From Dehalococcoidia bacterium (GTDB taxonomy: Bacteria > Chloroflexota > Dehalococcoidia > Dehalococcoidales > UBA1222), in the NCBI GenBank assembly GCA_009776515.1, contig WRNP01000021.1, positions 1 to 18,800 on the forward strand: a stretch of 18,800 bases of DNA, written 5' to 3'. Positions 6,987-15,016 of this stretch are shown here, piece by piece; position 1 is the stretch's first letter; every line of letters begins with the position of its first letter. The notes beneath the pieces were generated by a model. The model made no database searches and was not told where the DNA came from. It was given only the letters and a program-made list of their open reading frames with translations. Made by a program: the position numbers and the translations under genes.

Positions 6987-8291
6987 TTAAATACTGTCGC
7001 AGTGCGTAAGGTCCTCTAAGCTCTCGCGGCGGCGGATAAGACGCGCGCTCCCGTCTCCCACCATGACCACGGCTGGTCGAAGGGCAGCATTATAATTGCT
7101 GGCCATAGGCAGACAGTAGGCTCCGCATACAGGCACCGCCAAAATATCGCCAGCCACCACCGGGGCAACCCTGGTGTCCTTGATGAGGATATCCCCAGTC
7201 TCGCAGTAGCGCCCCACGACGGTCACCTCGTCGGCCTCGGCTACATCTGCCTTCCCAGCTGACAGAACTTCGTAGCGGGCATCGTAGAGCGGCGGGCGGA
7301 TGTTATCGGCCATCCCCCCATCCACCGCAACATAGAGGCGCCCCCCCACCTCCTTGATAGTGCCTGCCGTGTAGAGAGCAACCCCAGCCTGGGCCACCAC
7401 AGCGCGCCCGGGTTCGATGATGAGCTGCGGCAAAGGCTGGTTTAGGGATTTATAGTGCGCAGAGAGGTGCCCCGTGAGGCGTTCGGCAAAGAAGCTGACC
7501 TCCGGCATCGGGCTGTCCAGAGTGTACTGCACCCCGAAGCCCCCGCCGATGTCCAGTTCCTGCAGGTCGAAGCCGTACTTCCGGGTCATCTCGGCTGAGA
7601 AACCCAGCACCCGATCCATAGCCGCGAGATAGGGCTGATGTTCACCCACCATTGAGCCAATATGGAAGTGGAGCCCCACCAGCTTGAGAGGAGCCGAGGC
7701 CATGGCTTTAGCAACCGCCTCTTCCGCCCTAGATAGCGGTATGCCAAACTTGCTATCCGCCGCTCCGGTGGTAAGGTGTCCATGGGTATGGGCATCAACG
7801 CCAGGCATGATGCGAAAGAAAATCTTTGGGGTATACCCGCCTTCTTCTGCCAGTCGAATGAGCATGTCAAGCTCATTCATATTGTCCACCACAATACGCC
7901 CCACATTGTGCCTAAGAGCCAGGGTTAGCTCATCCCGAGACTTGTTGTTGCCGTGGAAATAGATGTCCCCTGGCGGGAAACCGGCATTTATGGCAATGTG
8001 CAGCTCACCCGCCGAGACCACGTCCAGCCCCAAGCCTTCATCTCTTAAAATTACGGCCAGCGCCCCGTGCAGGAAAGCTTTTCCAGCATACACCACCGCA
8101 GTATTCCCATAGCGGCTGACAAACTCGCGCTTAAATTCACGGCAGCGAGCGCGCAGGGTAGCCTCATCAAAGACATAGAGCGGCGTGCCAAAATGCGCTG
8201 CAAGCTCAACCATATCAACCCCGCCAATGGCAAGGTGTCCTTGAGGGTTAATTTCAGCCGAGGTAGGGAAAACGGCAAGTTTCGAATTCAT
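6987..8291 (-). CDS. lysA: Diaminopimelate decarboxylase
   Basis: LysA is the PLP enzyme that decarboxylates meso-diaminopimelate to L-lysine, the last step of lysine synthesis. The 434-aa product has the fold-III PLP barrel: the Schiff-base lysine is Lys71 in YAGKAF, the phosphate-binding region includes HFHIGS (208-213), GGGFG (249-253) and EPGR (293-296), and CETGD (363-367) carries the catalytic cysteine donated across the dimer. ATG 8291 is preceded by GGAG four bases upstream; a TTG 18 bases earlier (8309) is less likely. It is the first gene of the minus-strand lysA-holB-ricT operon. It shares a 122-base divergent intergenic region with the HTH-tldD operon. Confidence 0.95.
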   Translation of the reverse strand: MNSKLAVFPTSAEINPQGHLAIGGVDMVELAAHFGTPLYVFDEATLRARCREFKREFVSRYGNTAVVYAGKAFLHGALAVILRDEGLGLDVVSAGELHIAINAGFPPGDIYFHGNNKSRDELTLALRHNVGRIVVDNMNELDMLIRLAEEGGYTPKIFFRIMPGVDAHTHGHLTTGAADSKFGIPLSRAEEAVAKAMASAPLKLVGLHFHIGSMVGEHQPYLAAMDRVLGFSAEMTRKYGFDLQELDIGGGFGVQYTLDSPMPEVSFFAERLTGHLSAHYKSLNQPLPQLIIEPGRAVVAQAGVALYTAGTIKEVGGRLYVAVDGGMADNIRPPLYDARYEVLSAGKADVAEADEVTVVGRYCETGDILIKDTRVAPVVAGDILAVPVCGAYCLPMASNYNAALRPAVVMVGDGSARLIRRRESLEDLTHCDSI

Positions 8292-8299
8292 AACGCTCC

Positions 8300-8329
8300 A
8301 TGATAGCAAGGTATTTGAAGGTGCGTCAA
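8300..8329 (-). promoter_or_regulatory. Probable lysA promoter
   Basis: On the minus strand, TTGACG (8324-8329, five of six) and TATCAT (8300-8305, five of six) are separated by 18 bases. Transcription would begin near 8293, only about two bases before ATG 8291, which would leave a leaderless or nearly leaderless message and exclude the GGAG at 8295-8298. Either the start is leaderless or a second promoter exists further upstream. Confidence 0.5.
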
Positions 8330-8339
8330 CGACCCCGAT

Positions 8340-8379
8340 GCTATTCTTGCTTGTAATATTCGCTATTCCGACCTATAAT
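8340..8379 (+). promoter_or_regulatory. Promoter of the HTH-tldD operon with a GCTATTC direct repeat
   Basis: A perfect -10 TATAAT (8374-8379) and a -35 TTGTAA (8351-8356, four of six) are separated by exactly 17 bases. Transcription should begin near 8386, giving a leader of about 28 bases with GAGG before ATG 8414. GCTATTC occurs at 8340-8346 and again at 8362-8368, 22 bases apart, flanking the -35; this could be an operator, perhaps for the small HTH protein it drives. Confidence 0.6.
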
Positions 8380-8413
8380 TACGCCGCTGATTCTGCGCCC
8401 TACGAGGTGTCGA

Positions 8414-8617
8414 ATGAACTTTGACTGGATAACACCGCGGGAAGCCGCTGAAAAATGGGGCGTTACGGACAGGCGTGTTCAAGTTCTGTGCGCCAACGGA
8501 AAAGTCGAGGGCGTGGTTCGCTTGAAAGGCGGCTGGCTTATACCGAAAGGAACGCCCAAACCACAGGATGGCAGAACCAAAAGCGGGCGCAAACCAGCCG
8601 CACGCGGACAAGAGTAA
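8414..8617 (+). CDS. Small helix-turn-helix (MerR/excisionase-like) DNA-binding protein
   Basis: This 67-aa protein is a single winged-helix DNA-binding domain of the MerR/excisionase kind. The WITPREAAEKWGVTDRRVQVLC segment (residues 5-26) is the helix-turn-helix; the wing follows as KVEGVVRLKGGWLIPKG, then the KPQDGRTK tail. Comparable small proteins occur in many bacteria, often as orphan regulators. ATG 8414 has GAGG seven bases upstream and a strong promoter before it. The Lys/Arg-rich tail overlaps or nearly touches the tldD start. It is too short for a ligand-binding domain. It may autoregulate the operon; nearby integrase genes are absent, so an excisionase role is not supported. Confidence 0.82.
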   Translation: MNFDWITPREAAEKWGVTDRRVQVLCANGKVEGVVRLKGGWLIPKGTPKPQDGRTKSGRKPAARGQE

Positions 8618-8621
8618 GACT

Positions 8622-10007
8622 GTGAAAAAGTCGCAGATAGAAGTAGCCGCCCATGAGATCGCCGAGCACCTTAAAAAAGGGCGCGCCGACTATATTGAAG
8701 CACGCCTGGAGGAGTCCTGGGGTAGCACCATCGGCTACCGCGGTCGGGTTCTGGAGACGATCGGCAAAAGCAGTTCGGTCGGCGGGAGTATCCGCGCTTT
8801 GGTACGGGGCGGTTGGGGCTTTACCAGCTTCAATAATCTGGAAGAGCTGGACTCCCGTGTTAAACTTGCCATCGCTCAGGCGCGCGCGGTAGGCAAAGAG
8901 AAAAGCCAGCTGGCAGATATAGCTCCTGCCCAAGCCAAGCTCAGGCTCAGCCCCGGCCACAACCCACTCACCGTGCCGCTCACACATAAAAAAGAGCTTC
9001 TTGACCGCTACAACGAGATCATCTGGGCAACCTCCAAACTCCAGACCTCAATTATCCGCTATGGCGATGCCCGCAAGAAAACGATCTTTCTAAACAGCGA
9101 GGGAGCCTTCATTGAGCAAGAACGCGCCGATGTCACCCTAAACGTCTCGGCCATTGCCTCAAACAGCCACGATGTGCAACAAGCCAATCTTAGCACCGGC
9201 AGCCCCGGAGACTACGCCGCCATTGCCAAACTCGACGACGAGATAGCCAGCGTTGCCACCCGCGCCTCCAATCTACTCGCCGCCCCACATCTGCCGGGAG
9301 GTAAGTACACTGTAGTACTCGACCCGATTCTGGCGGGAGTGTTTGTGCACGAGGCTTTCGGGCACCTCTCCGAGGCCGACCACGTCTGCGAAAACCCCGA
9401 GCTCCGCTCCCTCATGAGGCTGGGCAAGTGCTTCGGTCCGCGCACCCTCAACATCGTGGACGGAGCCAAGGTGAAGGGTCTGCGCGGAAGCTACCTGTAT
9501 GACGACGAGGGTGTCCCGGCCACCAAGACCTACCTCATCAAGGACGGCATCCTCACCGGACGCCTTCACTCACGCGAGACCGCAGCCAAGATGGGCGAAC
9601 CTGCCTCCGGCAACGCCCGTGCCTTAAGCTATCGCCACCCACCAATCGTCCGCATGACCAATACATATATCGAATCGGGGCAGGCGGATTTCCAAGATAT
9701 GATCGCCGACATCAAAGAAGGGGTTTACGCCGTCAATTGGTACGGCGGCACCACCAGTATGGAAATGTTCACTTTCTCCGCAGGCGAGGCCTATATGATC
9801 CGAAACGGACACCTAGCTGAGATGATCAAGCCAGTGGTCCTCTCGGGCAATGTCTTCACCACCCTGGCCAATATTGATGCCATCGGATGTGATCTGGCTT
9901 TTAATCAAGGAGGCGGCTGCGGAAAGGGCGGACAATCGCCATTGCCTGTCTCCAACGGTAGCCCCCACATCCGCCTCCAAAAATGCCTGGTGGGCGGCAA
10001 AGCCTAG
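8622..10007 (+). CDS. tldD: TldD metalloprotease subunit
   Basis: TldD is the catalytic half of the TldD/TldE heterodimer, a zinc protease that degrades unfolded peptides and in some bacteria trims leader peptides from ribosomally made natural products or degrades CcdA. The protein has the HEAFGH metal motif (residues 243-248, HExxxH type) and a conserved cysteine in GGGCGKGGQ (Cys433), the third zinc ligand. The motif DDEGVPATKT and the C-terminal SGNVFTTLANIDAIG are typical. GTG 8622 is chosen because it lies four bases after the HTH stop with GGACAAGAG upstream and gives a family-like N-terminus; ATG 8568 would add 18 residues, overlap the HTH gene by 50 bases and has poor SD spacing. The product is 461 aa, a normal length. 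Confidence 0.92.
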   Translation: MKKSQIEVAAHEIAEHLKKGRADYIEARLEESWGSTIGYRGRVLETIGKSSSVGGSIRALVRGGWGFTSFNNLEELDSRVKLAIAQARAVGKEKSQLADIAPAQAKLRLSPGHNPLTVPLTHKKELLDRYNEIIWATSKLQTSIIRYGDARKKTIFLNSEGAFIEQERADVTLNVSAIASNSHDVQQANLSTGSPGDYAAIAKLDDEIASVATRASNLLAAPHLPGGKYTVVLDPILAGVFVHEAFGHLSEADHVCENPELRSLMRLGKCFGPRTLNIVDGAKVKGLRGSYLYDDEGVPATKTYLIKDGILTGRLHSRETAAKMGEPASGNARALSYRHPPIVRMTNTYIESGQADFQDMIADIKEGVYAVNWYGGTTSMEMFTFSAGEAYMIRNGHLAEMIKPVVLSGNVFTTLANIDAIGCDLAFNQGGGCGKGGQSPLPVSNGSPHIRLQKCLVGGKA

Positions 10008-10020
10008 CCTAGCAGATAGA

Positions 10021-11364
10021 GTGATTGATTTGAACTCTGAACATCAAGACCACGACCTTGACAAGCTGGAGGCCATCCTAATCCAAGCCCTCAAAGCATG
10101 CGAGGCGGCCGAGGTCTTCCTGGCTAAAGAAGAGGAAATACCGATACACCTGGAGGCCGGACGGGTGAGAGGTATTCGCAGCCGTCAATCCCAAACGGTG
10201 GCCCTCAGGGTTTTTCTGGACGGGCGCCTTGGATATGCCGCCGGCAATGACCTGGCCGATGGGCGCACTTTGATCGAGTCTGCCCTTGAGACCGCCGCTT
10301 TCGGTGCGCGGGCGGACTTCTCCCTGCCCCCGCCCGCCCCTACGCCTGCCCCAGAGATTTTCGATGCAGCAGTGCCCAAGGTAACCCTAGATGCCATGCT
10401 CGCCCAGGTCCAGGCTCTGGCCGATGATCTTGTGCGCCATACCCCGGGGCTCATATGCGAGGGCAGGGTGAGCCGCGAAAGCCTCACGGTGAGCATCGTC
10501 AACTCCGCTGGCCTGGCCCAAAGCTACGCGCGCACCGAATATGGCTTGGCCGTTGAAGGCGTGCTCACCCGCGGTACCGATATGCTATTTGTCGGCGACG
10601 AGCTATCATCCTGTTGCGTGCTCAACGACTGTACTCCTCTAAGGGAAAGCGTCTTCCGCCAACTAACCTGGTCCAGCCAGACAGCGAGAATATCCGCTGG
10701 TAAACTGCCCGCCATTTTCCTGCCCTACGGCGTTGCCTCGGCTCTCCTGGCTCCCCTCACGGCGGGACTGAACGGCAAACTGGTGCTTGAAAAGGCCTCA
10801 CCTCTGGCCGGTAAGGAGGGACGCAAGCTCACGGATAACAAGTTCAGCCTGATTGACGACGCCACCCTTCCTCACCGCCCTACCAGCCGCCCCTTTGACG
10901 ATGAAGGCGTGCCCAGCCGGCGCTGTCCGCTTATTGAGAACGGCGTGCTGGCCGGCTTCTATTATGATCTACGCACTGCTGCCCTAGCCGGGAAAAAGAG
11001 CACCGGACATGGCCGCCGCGCTCCGGGCCAGCCTGCCCCCGCCCCCAGTGCCCTGGTCATCCCGGCAGGACAGACATCACTAGACGACCTGCTGTCCGAC
11101 ATCAAAGAGGGTCTCATTATTGAACAGGTGATGGGAGCCACCCAGGGTAATGTGCTAGCAGGCGACTTTAGCGGTAATGTGCTCTTGGGCTATAAAATAG
11201 AAAATGGTAAAATAGTTGGCAGGGTAAAAGATACCGTGATCTCTGGTAACGTCTACACCCTGCTTAACGACATTGTCGCCGTGGGTTCTGGCGGCCGCTG
11301 GGTCGGGGAGCTTTTCACCCCACCTCTCTTCTTCCCAGCGCTGTCAGTGGCAAGCCAGAGATAA
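10021..11364 (+). CDS. tldE: TldE/PmbA protease partner subunit
   Basis: This 447-aa protein is the TldE (PmbA) partner of TldD. It lacks an HExxxH motif, as expected: TldE helps form the active chamber but does not bind the zinc. Family landmarks are EIPIHLEAGRVRGI near the N-terminus, DDEGVPSRRCPLIENGVLAGF in the middle, SDIKEGLIIEQVMG, and the C-terminal ELFTPPLFFPALSVA. The N-terminus is set at GTG 10021, 13 bases after tldD; no strong Shine-Dalgarno precedes it, so reinitiation after tldD is likely. TTG 10030 is an alternative. Open frame extends further upstream into tldD but encodes no family sequence there. The pair is followed directly by a PAC2 gene. Confidence 0.92.
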   Translation: MIDLNSEHQDHDLDKLEAILIQALKACEAAEVFLAKEEEIPIHLEAGRVRGIRSRQSQTVALRVFLDGRLGYAAGNDLADGRTLIESALETAAFGARADFSLPPPAPTPAPEIFDAAVPKVTLDAMLAQVQALADDLVRHTPGLICEGRVSRESLTVSIVNSAGLAQSYARTEYGLAVEGVLTRGTDMLFVGDELSSCCVLNDCTPLRESVFRQLTWSSQTARISAGKLPAIFLPYGVASALLAPLTAGLNGKLVLEKASPLAGKEGRKLTDNKFSLIDDATLPHRPTSRPFDDEGVPSRRCPLIENGVLAGFYYDLRTAALAGKKSTGHGRRAPGQPAPAPSALVIPAGQTSLDDLLSDIKEGLIIEQVMGATQGNVLAGDFSGNVLLGYKIENGKIVGRVKDTVISGNVYTLLNDIVAVGSGGRWVGELFTPPLFFPALSVASQR

Positions 11365-11401
11365 ACTCCACCCAATCGCCAGAGATCCAGAGGACATACT
11401 A

Positions 11402-12208
11402 TTGCAAGAGACTTCAGGCATCAACGAACTGGTCAAGATCTGCGCCCGCCCCAAGCTGAACGCGCCAAATTTATTAGCTGCTTGGCCGGGCATCAGTAAC
11501 GTGGCCATCATCATCGCCACCTACCTAGCCCGCAAGCTGGGCCCCAAGGATCTCGCCCAGATACGCCCCAACTACTTCTTTGACCCGGTAGGCGTGATGG
11601 TTCGCGGCAACCTTGTGGAGGAACCTCAGTTCCCGCAGAGCTCGTTTTATTATCACAAAAATCCCCACGGGGAAGACCTGGTGATCTTCCTGGGTGATGC
11701 CCAACCAAACGCCAAAAGCTACGACCTGGCCAACGTCGTCGTAGACGTAGCAGAACGCTTCCACGTACGTCGCATCTACACCTGCGCAGCGGCCATCACG
11801 CGTATCCACCACACCGAACAGCCACGCGTCTGGGGTGTAGGCACGACGCCAGCGGTCCTTGAAGACTTAGCCGCTCACGGAGCTTTCCTGGGCGGCAACT
11901 TACAGATCGCCGGTTTGAACGGCCTGCTTCTGGGGGTAGCCAAAGAGCGCGGCGTGGAGGGAGCCTGTCTCTTAGGAGAGGTACCCGGCTATGCCGCCCG
12001 CCTGCATAACCCCATGGCCGCCTTGGCGGTGGTGCGCGTACTAGAGAGCATGCTGGGGCTCAAGATTAACCTGGACGAACTTACTGCCGTTGCCGAGGAG
12101 GGGCGCGAGCACATGAAGCAAATGGCCGCCGAGGCCATGGAGGAATATATCGACTACTTCACCGAACCTATTTGGGAGCAGGAAGAGGATGAGCCCGAAG
12201 ATGAGTGA
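11402..12208 (+). CDS. PAC2-family protein
   Basis: The 268-aa protein belongs to the PAC2 family, named for a eukaryotic proteasome assembly chaperone but found widely in archaea and bacteria, including some without proteasomes. Recognisable parts are NLLAAWPGISNVA (23-35), the EDLVIFLGDAQP segment (91-102), RRIYTCAAAITRI (123-135), a GGNLQIAGLNGLLLG loop (164-178), the LLGEVPGYAA segment (190-199) and NPMAALAVVRVL (203-214). The tail is strongly acidic. TTG 11402 is chosen because AGAGGA lies seven bases upstream; ATG 11273 would lie inside tldE. It begins 37 bases after tldE and overlaps the HEAT gene. Its biochemical role is not known; the neighbouring protease pair suggests a part in proteolysis. 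Confidence 0.85.
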   Translation: MQETSGINELVKICARPKLNAPNLLAAWPGISNVAIIIATYLARKLGPKDLAQIRPNYFFDPVGVMVRGNLVEEPQFPQSSFYYHKNPHGEDLVIFLGDAQPNAKSYDLANVVVDVAERFHVRRIYTCAAAITRIHHTEQPRVWGVGTTPAVLEDLAAHGAFLGGNLQIAGLNGLLLGVAKERGVEGACLLGEVPGYAARLHNPMAALAVVRVLESMLGLKINLDELTAVAEEGREHMKQMAAEAMEEYIDYFTEPIWEQEEDEPEDE

Positions 12209-13148
12209 GTCGGATCATCAAGAAGGAACGTTGGCGGAGATCCTCCTCCGCTTGCGGGATGATGCCCAAGATCCCTCCTACCCTCTGCTCTCCGGGCTGT
12301 CTGATCTCAGCACCGGCGAGCGTCGACTTTTTGGAGAGACCTGGGGACACCTCAGTACCGAGCGAAAGCGTATCGTACTCAGCCGCCTTACGACACTGGC
12401 CGAGGATAACGTAGAATATGACTTCGGGGCGGTATTCAAGCATGCCCTCAATGATGACGATGATGCCGTGCGGCAAAAGGCCATCGAGGGATTATGGGAA
12501 AGCGAGGAGTCATCGCTCATCAACCCCTTGCTTGGCCTATTCGCCAGTGACCGCTCAATTGCAGTGCGGGAAGCTGCCGCCACTGCCCTCGGCAGGTTCG
12601 CCGTTCTGGCAGAGTGCCACAAGATTTCTGCAGAGCATATCGCTAGGCTGAGCCAGTCCATGCTCGCGGCGGTAAACAATCCCGCCGAGCCGCTACCACT
12701 GCGCTGCCGGACACTTGAGGCTGTAGCTCCTTTTAGCCTCGCCACCGTCACTCAGGCCATCTGGGCAGCCTATCGTCATGACGAACCGGAGATGCACGCT
12801 TCGGCCATCAAGGCTATGGGGATTAACCGCGATCTGCTCTGGTTGCCCACCATTCTCCAGGAATTTGCCAGCGACCGCCCGGAAATAAGGCATGTTGCAG
12901 CTGAAGCGGCGGGAGCGCTGGGCGAAGCAGAAGCGGCAGGACCACTCGGCGAGCTTTTGGGCGACGCCGATTCCAAAGTAAGGCTGGCCGCCGCAGAGGC
13001 ATTGGGCAATATCGGCGGGGCCGAGGCCAAACGGGCTCTAAAACCCGCCCTCAGACACAAAGATCAGTCTCTGCGCAAGGCCGCTATCGATGCCCTTGCC
13101 GAGATCGAGTTTTTTGAGGAACCTTTCTCGCCCCATCATCCAGTATGA
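12189..13148 (+). CDS. HEAT-repeat protein
   Basis: The 319-aa, all-helical protein is built of HEAT/PBS-lyase-type repeats, clearest at residues 78-140 (DDAVRQKAIEGLWE; SIAVREAAATALGRF) and 229-306 (PEIRHVAAEAAGALGEAEA; SKVRLAAAEALGNIGG; QSLRKAAIDALAEIE). Such repeats are scaffolds for protein contacts; no catalytic motif is seen. ATG 12189 overlaps the PAC2 gene by 20 bases; ATG 12201 is an alternative, with an 8-base overlap. Either way it is translationally coupled to PAC2. There is no signal peptide. It is the last gene of the operon; no clear terminator follows within 80 bases. A phycobilin-lyase role is excluded by context, so it is probably an adaptor for the preceding proteins. Confidence 0.85.
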   Translation: MSPKMSESDHQEGTLAEILLRLRDDAQDPSYPLLSGLSDLSTGERRLFGETWGHLSTERKRIVLSRLTTLAEDNVEYDFGAVFKHALNDDDDAVRQKAIEGLWESEESSLINPLLGLFASDRSIAVREAAATALGRFAVLAECHKISAEHIARLSQSMLAAVNNPAEPLPLRCRTLEAVAPFSLATVTQAIWAAYRHDEPEMHASAIKAMGINRDLLWLPTILQEFASDRPEIRHVAAEAAGALGEAEAAGPLGELLGDADSKVRLAAAEALGNIGGAEAKRALKPALRHKDQSLRKAAIDALAEIEFFEEPFSPHHPV

Positions 13149-13230
13149 AACCAATGCCGGAGCTGAAGATAGGCGGTACTGTTGCCATCTTGACAAAAGA
13201 GTTGCGAGCCAAGCGCAGGAGCCAGGATAA

Positions 13231-13875
13231 ATGAGGAATTATGTGAGGAGTAGCCCCTTGAAAGATATCGCCAAATTTCTCTGCGCAGTCTTACTGTTAT
13301 GTGCTGGCATTGGCACATTTACTGCCTGCGATACCATCAAAGTTAACGGGGTGAGCTTAGACAAAACTGAGATGTCGGTCGCGGTCGATTCTGGTTTCTT
13401 ATTAACCCCAACCATCGCTCCCGAAAAAGCAAAAACGAAAACTGTCACCTGGTCATCCGACAGCCCTGATATCGCTTCTGTTTCAGACTACGGCTGGGTG
13501 GAGGGCAAATCAGAGGGGGTAGCGACAATAACCGTTACCACAGACGACGGGGCATTCACAGCATCTTGCAACGTAACCATCACCTCCCCAACCGGGAAAA
13601 CCAAGGCTCAAGTCAAAGCAGCCTTTGAAGCAGCCGGGTATACCGAAACATACAGCTTCGGGATAGATTCCGCATTTCTGCCTGCTTACACATATACCAA
13701 AGGAGAAAGTAGTTTTATCGCCATCTTTGGCACCAGCGAAGAAATCGCCGCCACGGTCAAACCCGCCTTCGACGAAATCGCCCAAGCCAACGGATTGACC
13801 TGCCAACAGGACGGCAGGATTATTTACTACGGAGCAGCGGATGCGATAATCATTTTCGAGGCTATCCAGTTTTAG
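13231..13875 (+). CDS. Big_2-domain lipoprotein of unknown function
   Basis: This 214-aa protein has a long N-terminal signal peptide: basic residues, a hydrophobic stretch (about 15-29) and Cys33 in FTAC. Phe at -3 is not the classic lipobox residue, but lipidation is plausible. Residues 36-118 form a bacterial Ig-like (Big_2) domain with VNGVSLDKTEMSV, WSSDSPDIASVSDYGWVEG and GVATITVTT landmarks. Residues 121-214 form a second small alpha/beta domain I do not recognise (AFEAAGYTE, SFIAIFG, GRIIYYGAADAIIIFE). ATG 13231 has AGGAG about nine bases upstream. It is presumably exposed on the cell surface, and it converges with the O-acylation operon with a 23-base gap. No adhesion function can be assigned. 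Confidence 0.85.
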   Translation: MRNYVRSSPLKDIAKFLCAVLLLCAGIGTFTACDTIKVNGVSLDKTEMSVAVDSGFLLTPTIAPEKAKTKTVTWSSDSPDIASVSDYGWVEGKSEGVATITVTTDDGAFTASCNVTITSPTGKTKAQVKAAFEAAGYTETYSFGIDSAFLPAYTYTKGESSFIAIFGTSEEIAATVKPAFDEIAQANGLTCQQDGRIIYYGAADAIIIFEAIQF

Positions 13876-13898
13876 CCGCACTCAGAGCCGACCTTTGC

Positions 13899-15005
13899 CT
13901 ATTGAAGCATGCCGCTGTTATTCAATATTTGAGTGCCATAAATAAAGATTGCATCGGCTCCGGGAGTGAACGTTATAAACATGTCCAGGTAGTTATAGTC
14001 AATGTAGCGCAAGTCAATCAAGGTGATCTTCGAGTAATTATCTAATAGCAACGGGGCCAGCGAAGATCCGAACGAGTCACGGAACATATACAGTTCCCTC
14101 CCCGTATCACACGCATGGTTCTCTATTTCCACGACCATCTGCGGGCCGGCCAGAAACAGGTTATAGGGATCTATGCCGCTGAATAAATCTGGGTTATACA
14201 CCTGAATCTCCCGCCTCCCGGTTGCCTCGTACACATATACCGTCGCCGCCTTGGTGGTGGCACTGGTGAGGTACACCAGCGTTTCCGGCCTCGCGGGCAA
14301 CGCCGCCTGACCATAATAGGCGCCATAGAAAGGAGCCATTTCGTTGGGTGTATAGTTATGCAAGGCACTATAACCGGATCCCATTGAAGCGAGTATTTTT
14401 TCCGCAACATGCAGAATAGCCTCCTGCCGCCAGTGAAGATCCGTAAGATAGTAATCCTCTATCGCCAAATCTCCGAAGATGTCGATGTAGACCATTCCTG
14501 GCATATTGTCGGTCATGAGTTCCACCAGGCGGGCGTAATCAAGTGAAGGATATCCGTTCTGTTCTGCCACAAAGTAATTCTTATCAGGGATTATGGAATA
14601 GTATAGGTTCAAGCCAGCCAGATATTTCGCGGAAACAACACTGAACTTGTCGGCGGCACGTAAAATTGCACGCTCGTCCAGCGGGTATTCCGTCTTATAA
14701 AGACCCCTGCCAACTACGTAGACCCCGTTGTTGTCACGGACACGCAGCAGCCCATAAGCCGCAATCGCCTTGATAGTACGAAAAGCATCGCGCCCTACAA
14801 ATTGATCAAGAAAGTATTCTTCATACTCTTGGTAAACCCTCTTGTCCAAAAAATCAGAGAGTTGCGGGTTTGGAACCTGCCTGAGCATGCGCCGCTCATT
14901 CACTGACACGTCCGCATCGGGGAGCACCAAATTAGCGACGGGTAACCCAAATACCACCAACAGGAATACCGCTATGACCGCAATGTTTTTTATCTTATCA
15001 CGCAT
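13899..15005 (-). CDS. DHHW-family, AlgX/AlgJ-like SGNH O-acetylation protein
   Basis: This 368-aa protein begins with an N-terminal membrane segment (residues about 8-28), placing the rest outside the membrane. The DHHW motif appears as DLHW (189-192) and the SGNH-like nucleophile as RDSFGSS (Ser311); Asp189, His191 and Ser311 fit the catalytic triad of AlgX/AlgJ-like acetyl transfer proteins. The conserved IIPDKNYF segment (138-145) is also present. In known systems such proteins move acyl groups delivered by a membrane MBOAT protein onto a polysaccharide. ATG 15005 has AGAGGG upstream. It sits 11 bases after the MBOAT gene. The acceptor glycan is unknown, as no glycosyltransferase lies in the window. 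Confidence 0.87.
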   Translation of the reverse strand: MRDKIKNIAVIAVFLLVVFGLPVANLVLPDADVSVNERRMLRQVPNPQLSDFLDKRVYQEYEEYFLDQFVGRDAFRTIKAIAAYGLLRVRDNNGVYVVGRGLYKTEYPLDERAILRAADKFSVVSAKYLAGLNLYYSIIPDKNYFVAEQNGYPSLDYARLVELMTDNMPGMVYIDIFGDLAIEDYYLTDLHWRQEAILHVAEKILASMGSGYSALHNYTPNEMAPFYGAYYGQAALPARPETLVYLTSATTKAATVYVYEATGRREIQVYNPDLFSGIDPYNLFLAGPQMVVEIENHACDTGRELYMFRDSFGSSLAPLLLDNYSKITLIDLRYIDYNYLDMFITFTPGADAIFIYGTQILNNSGMLQ

Positions 15006-15016
15006 GGCGTGCCCTC

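Noticed and set aside
12278..12751. Long open frame antisense to the HEAT-repeat gene
   Set aside because: It is a Ser/Arg-rich shadow of the GC-rich coding strand with no ribosome site and no recognisable family.
13190..13195. TTGACA as a -35 for the Big_2 lipoprotein gene
   Set aside because: No acceptable -10 hexamer lies 15-19 bases downstream.
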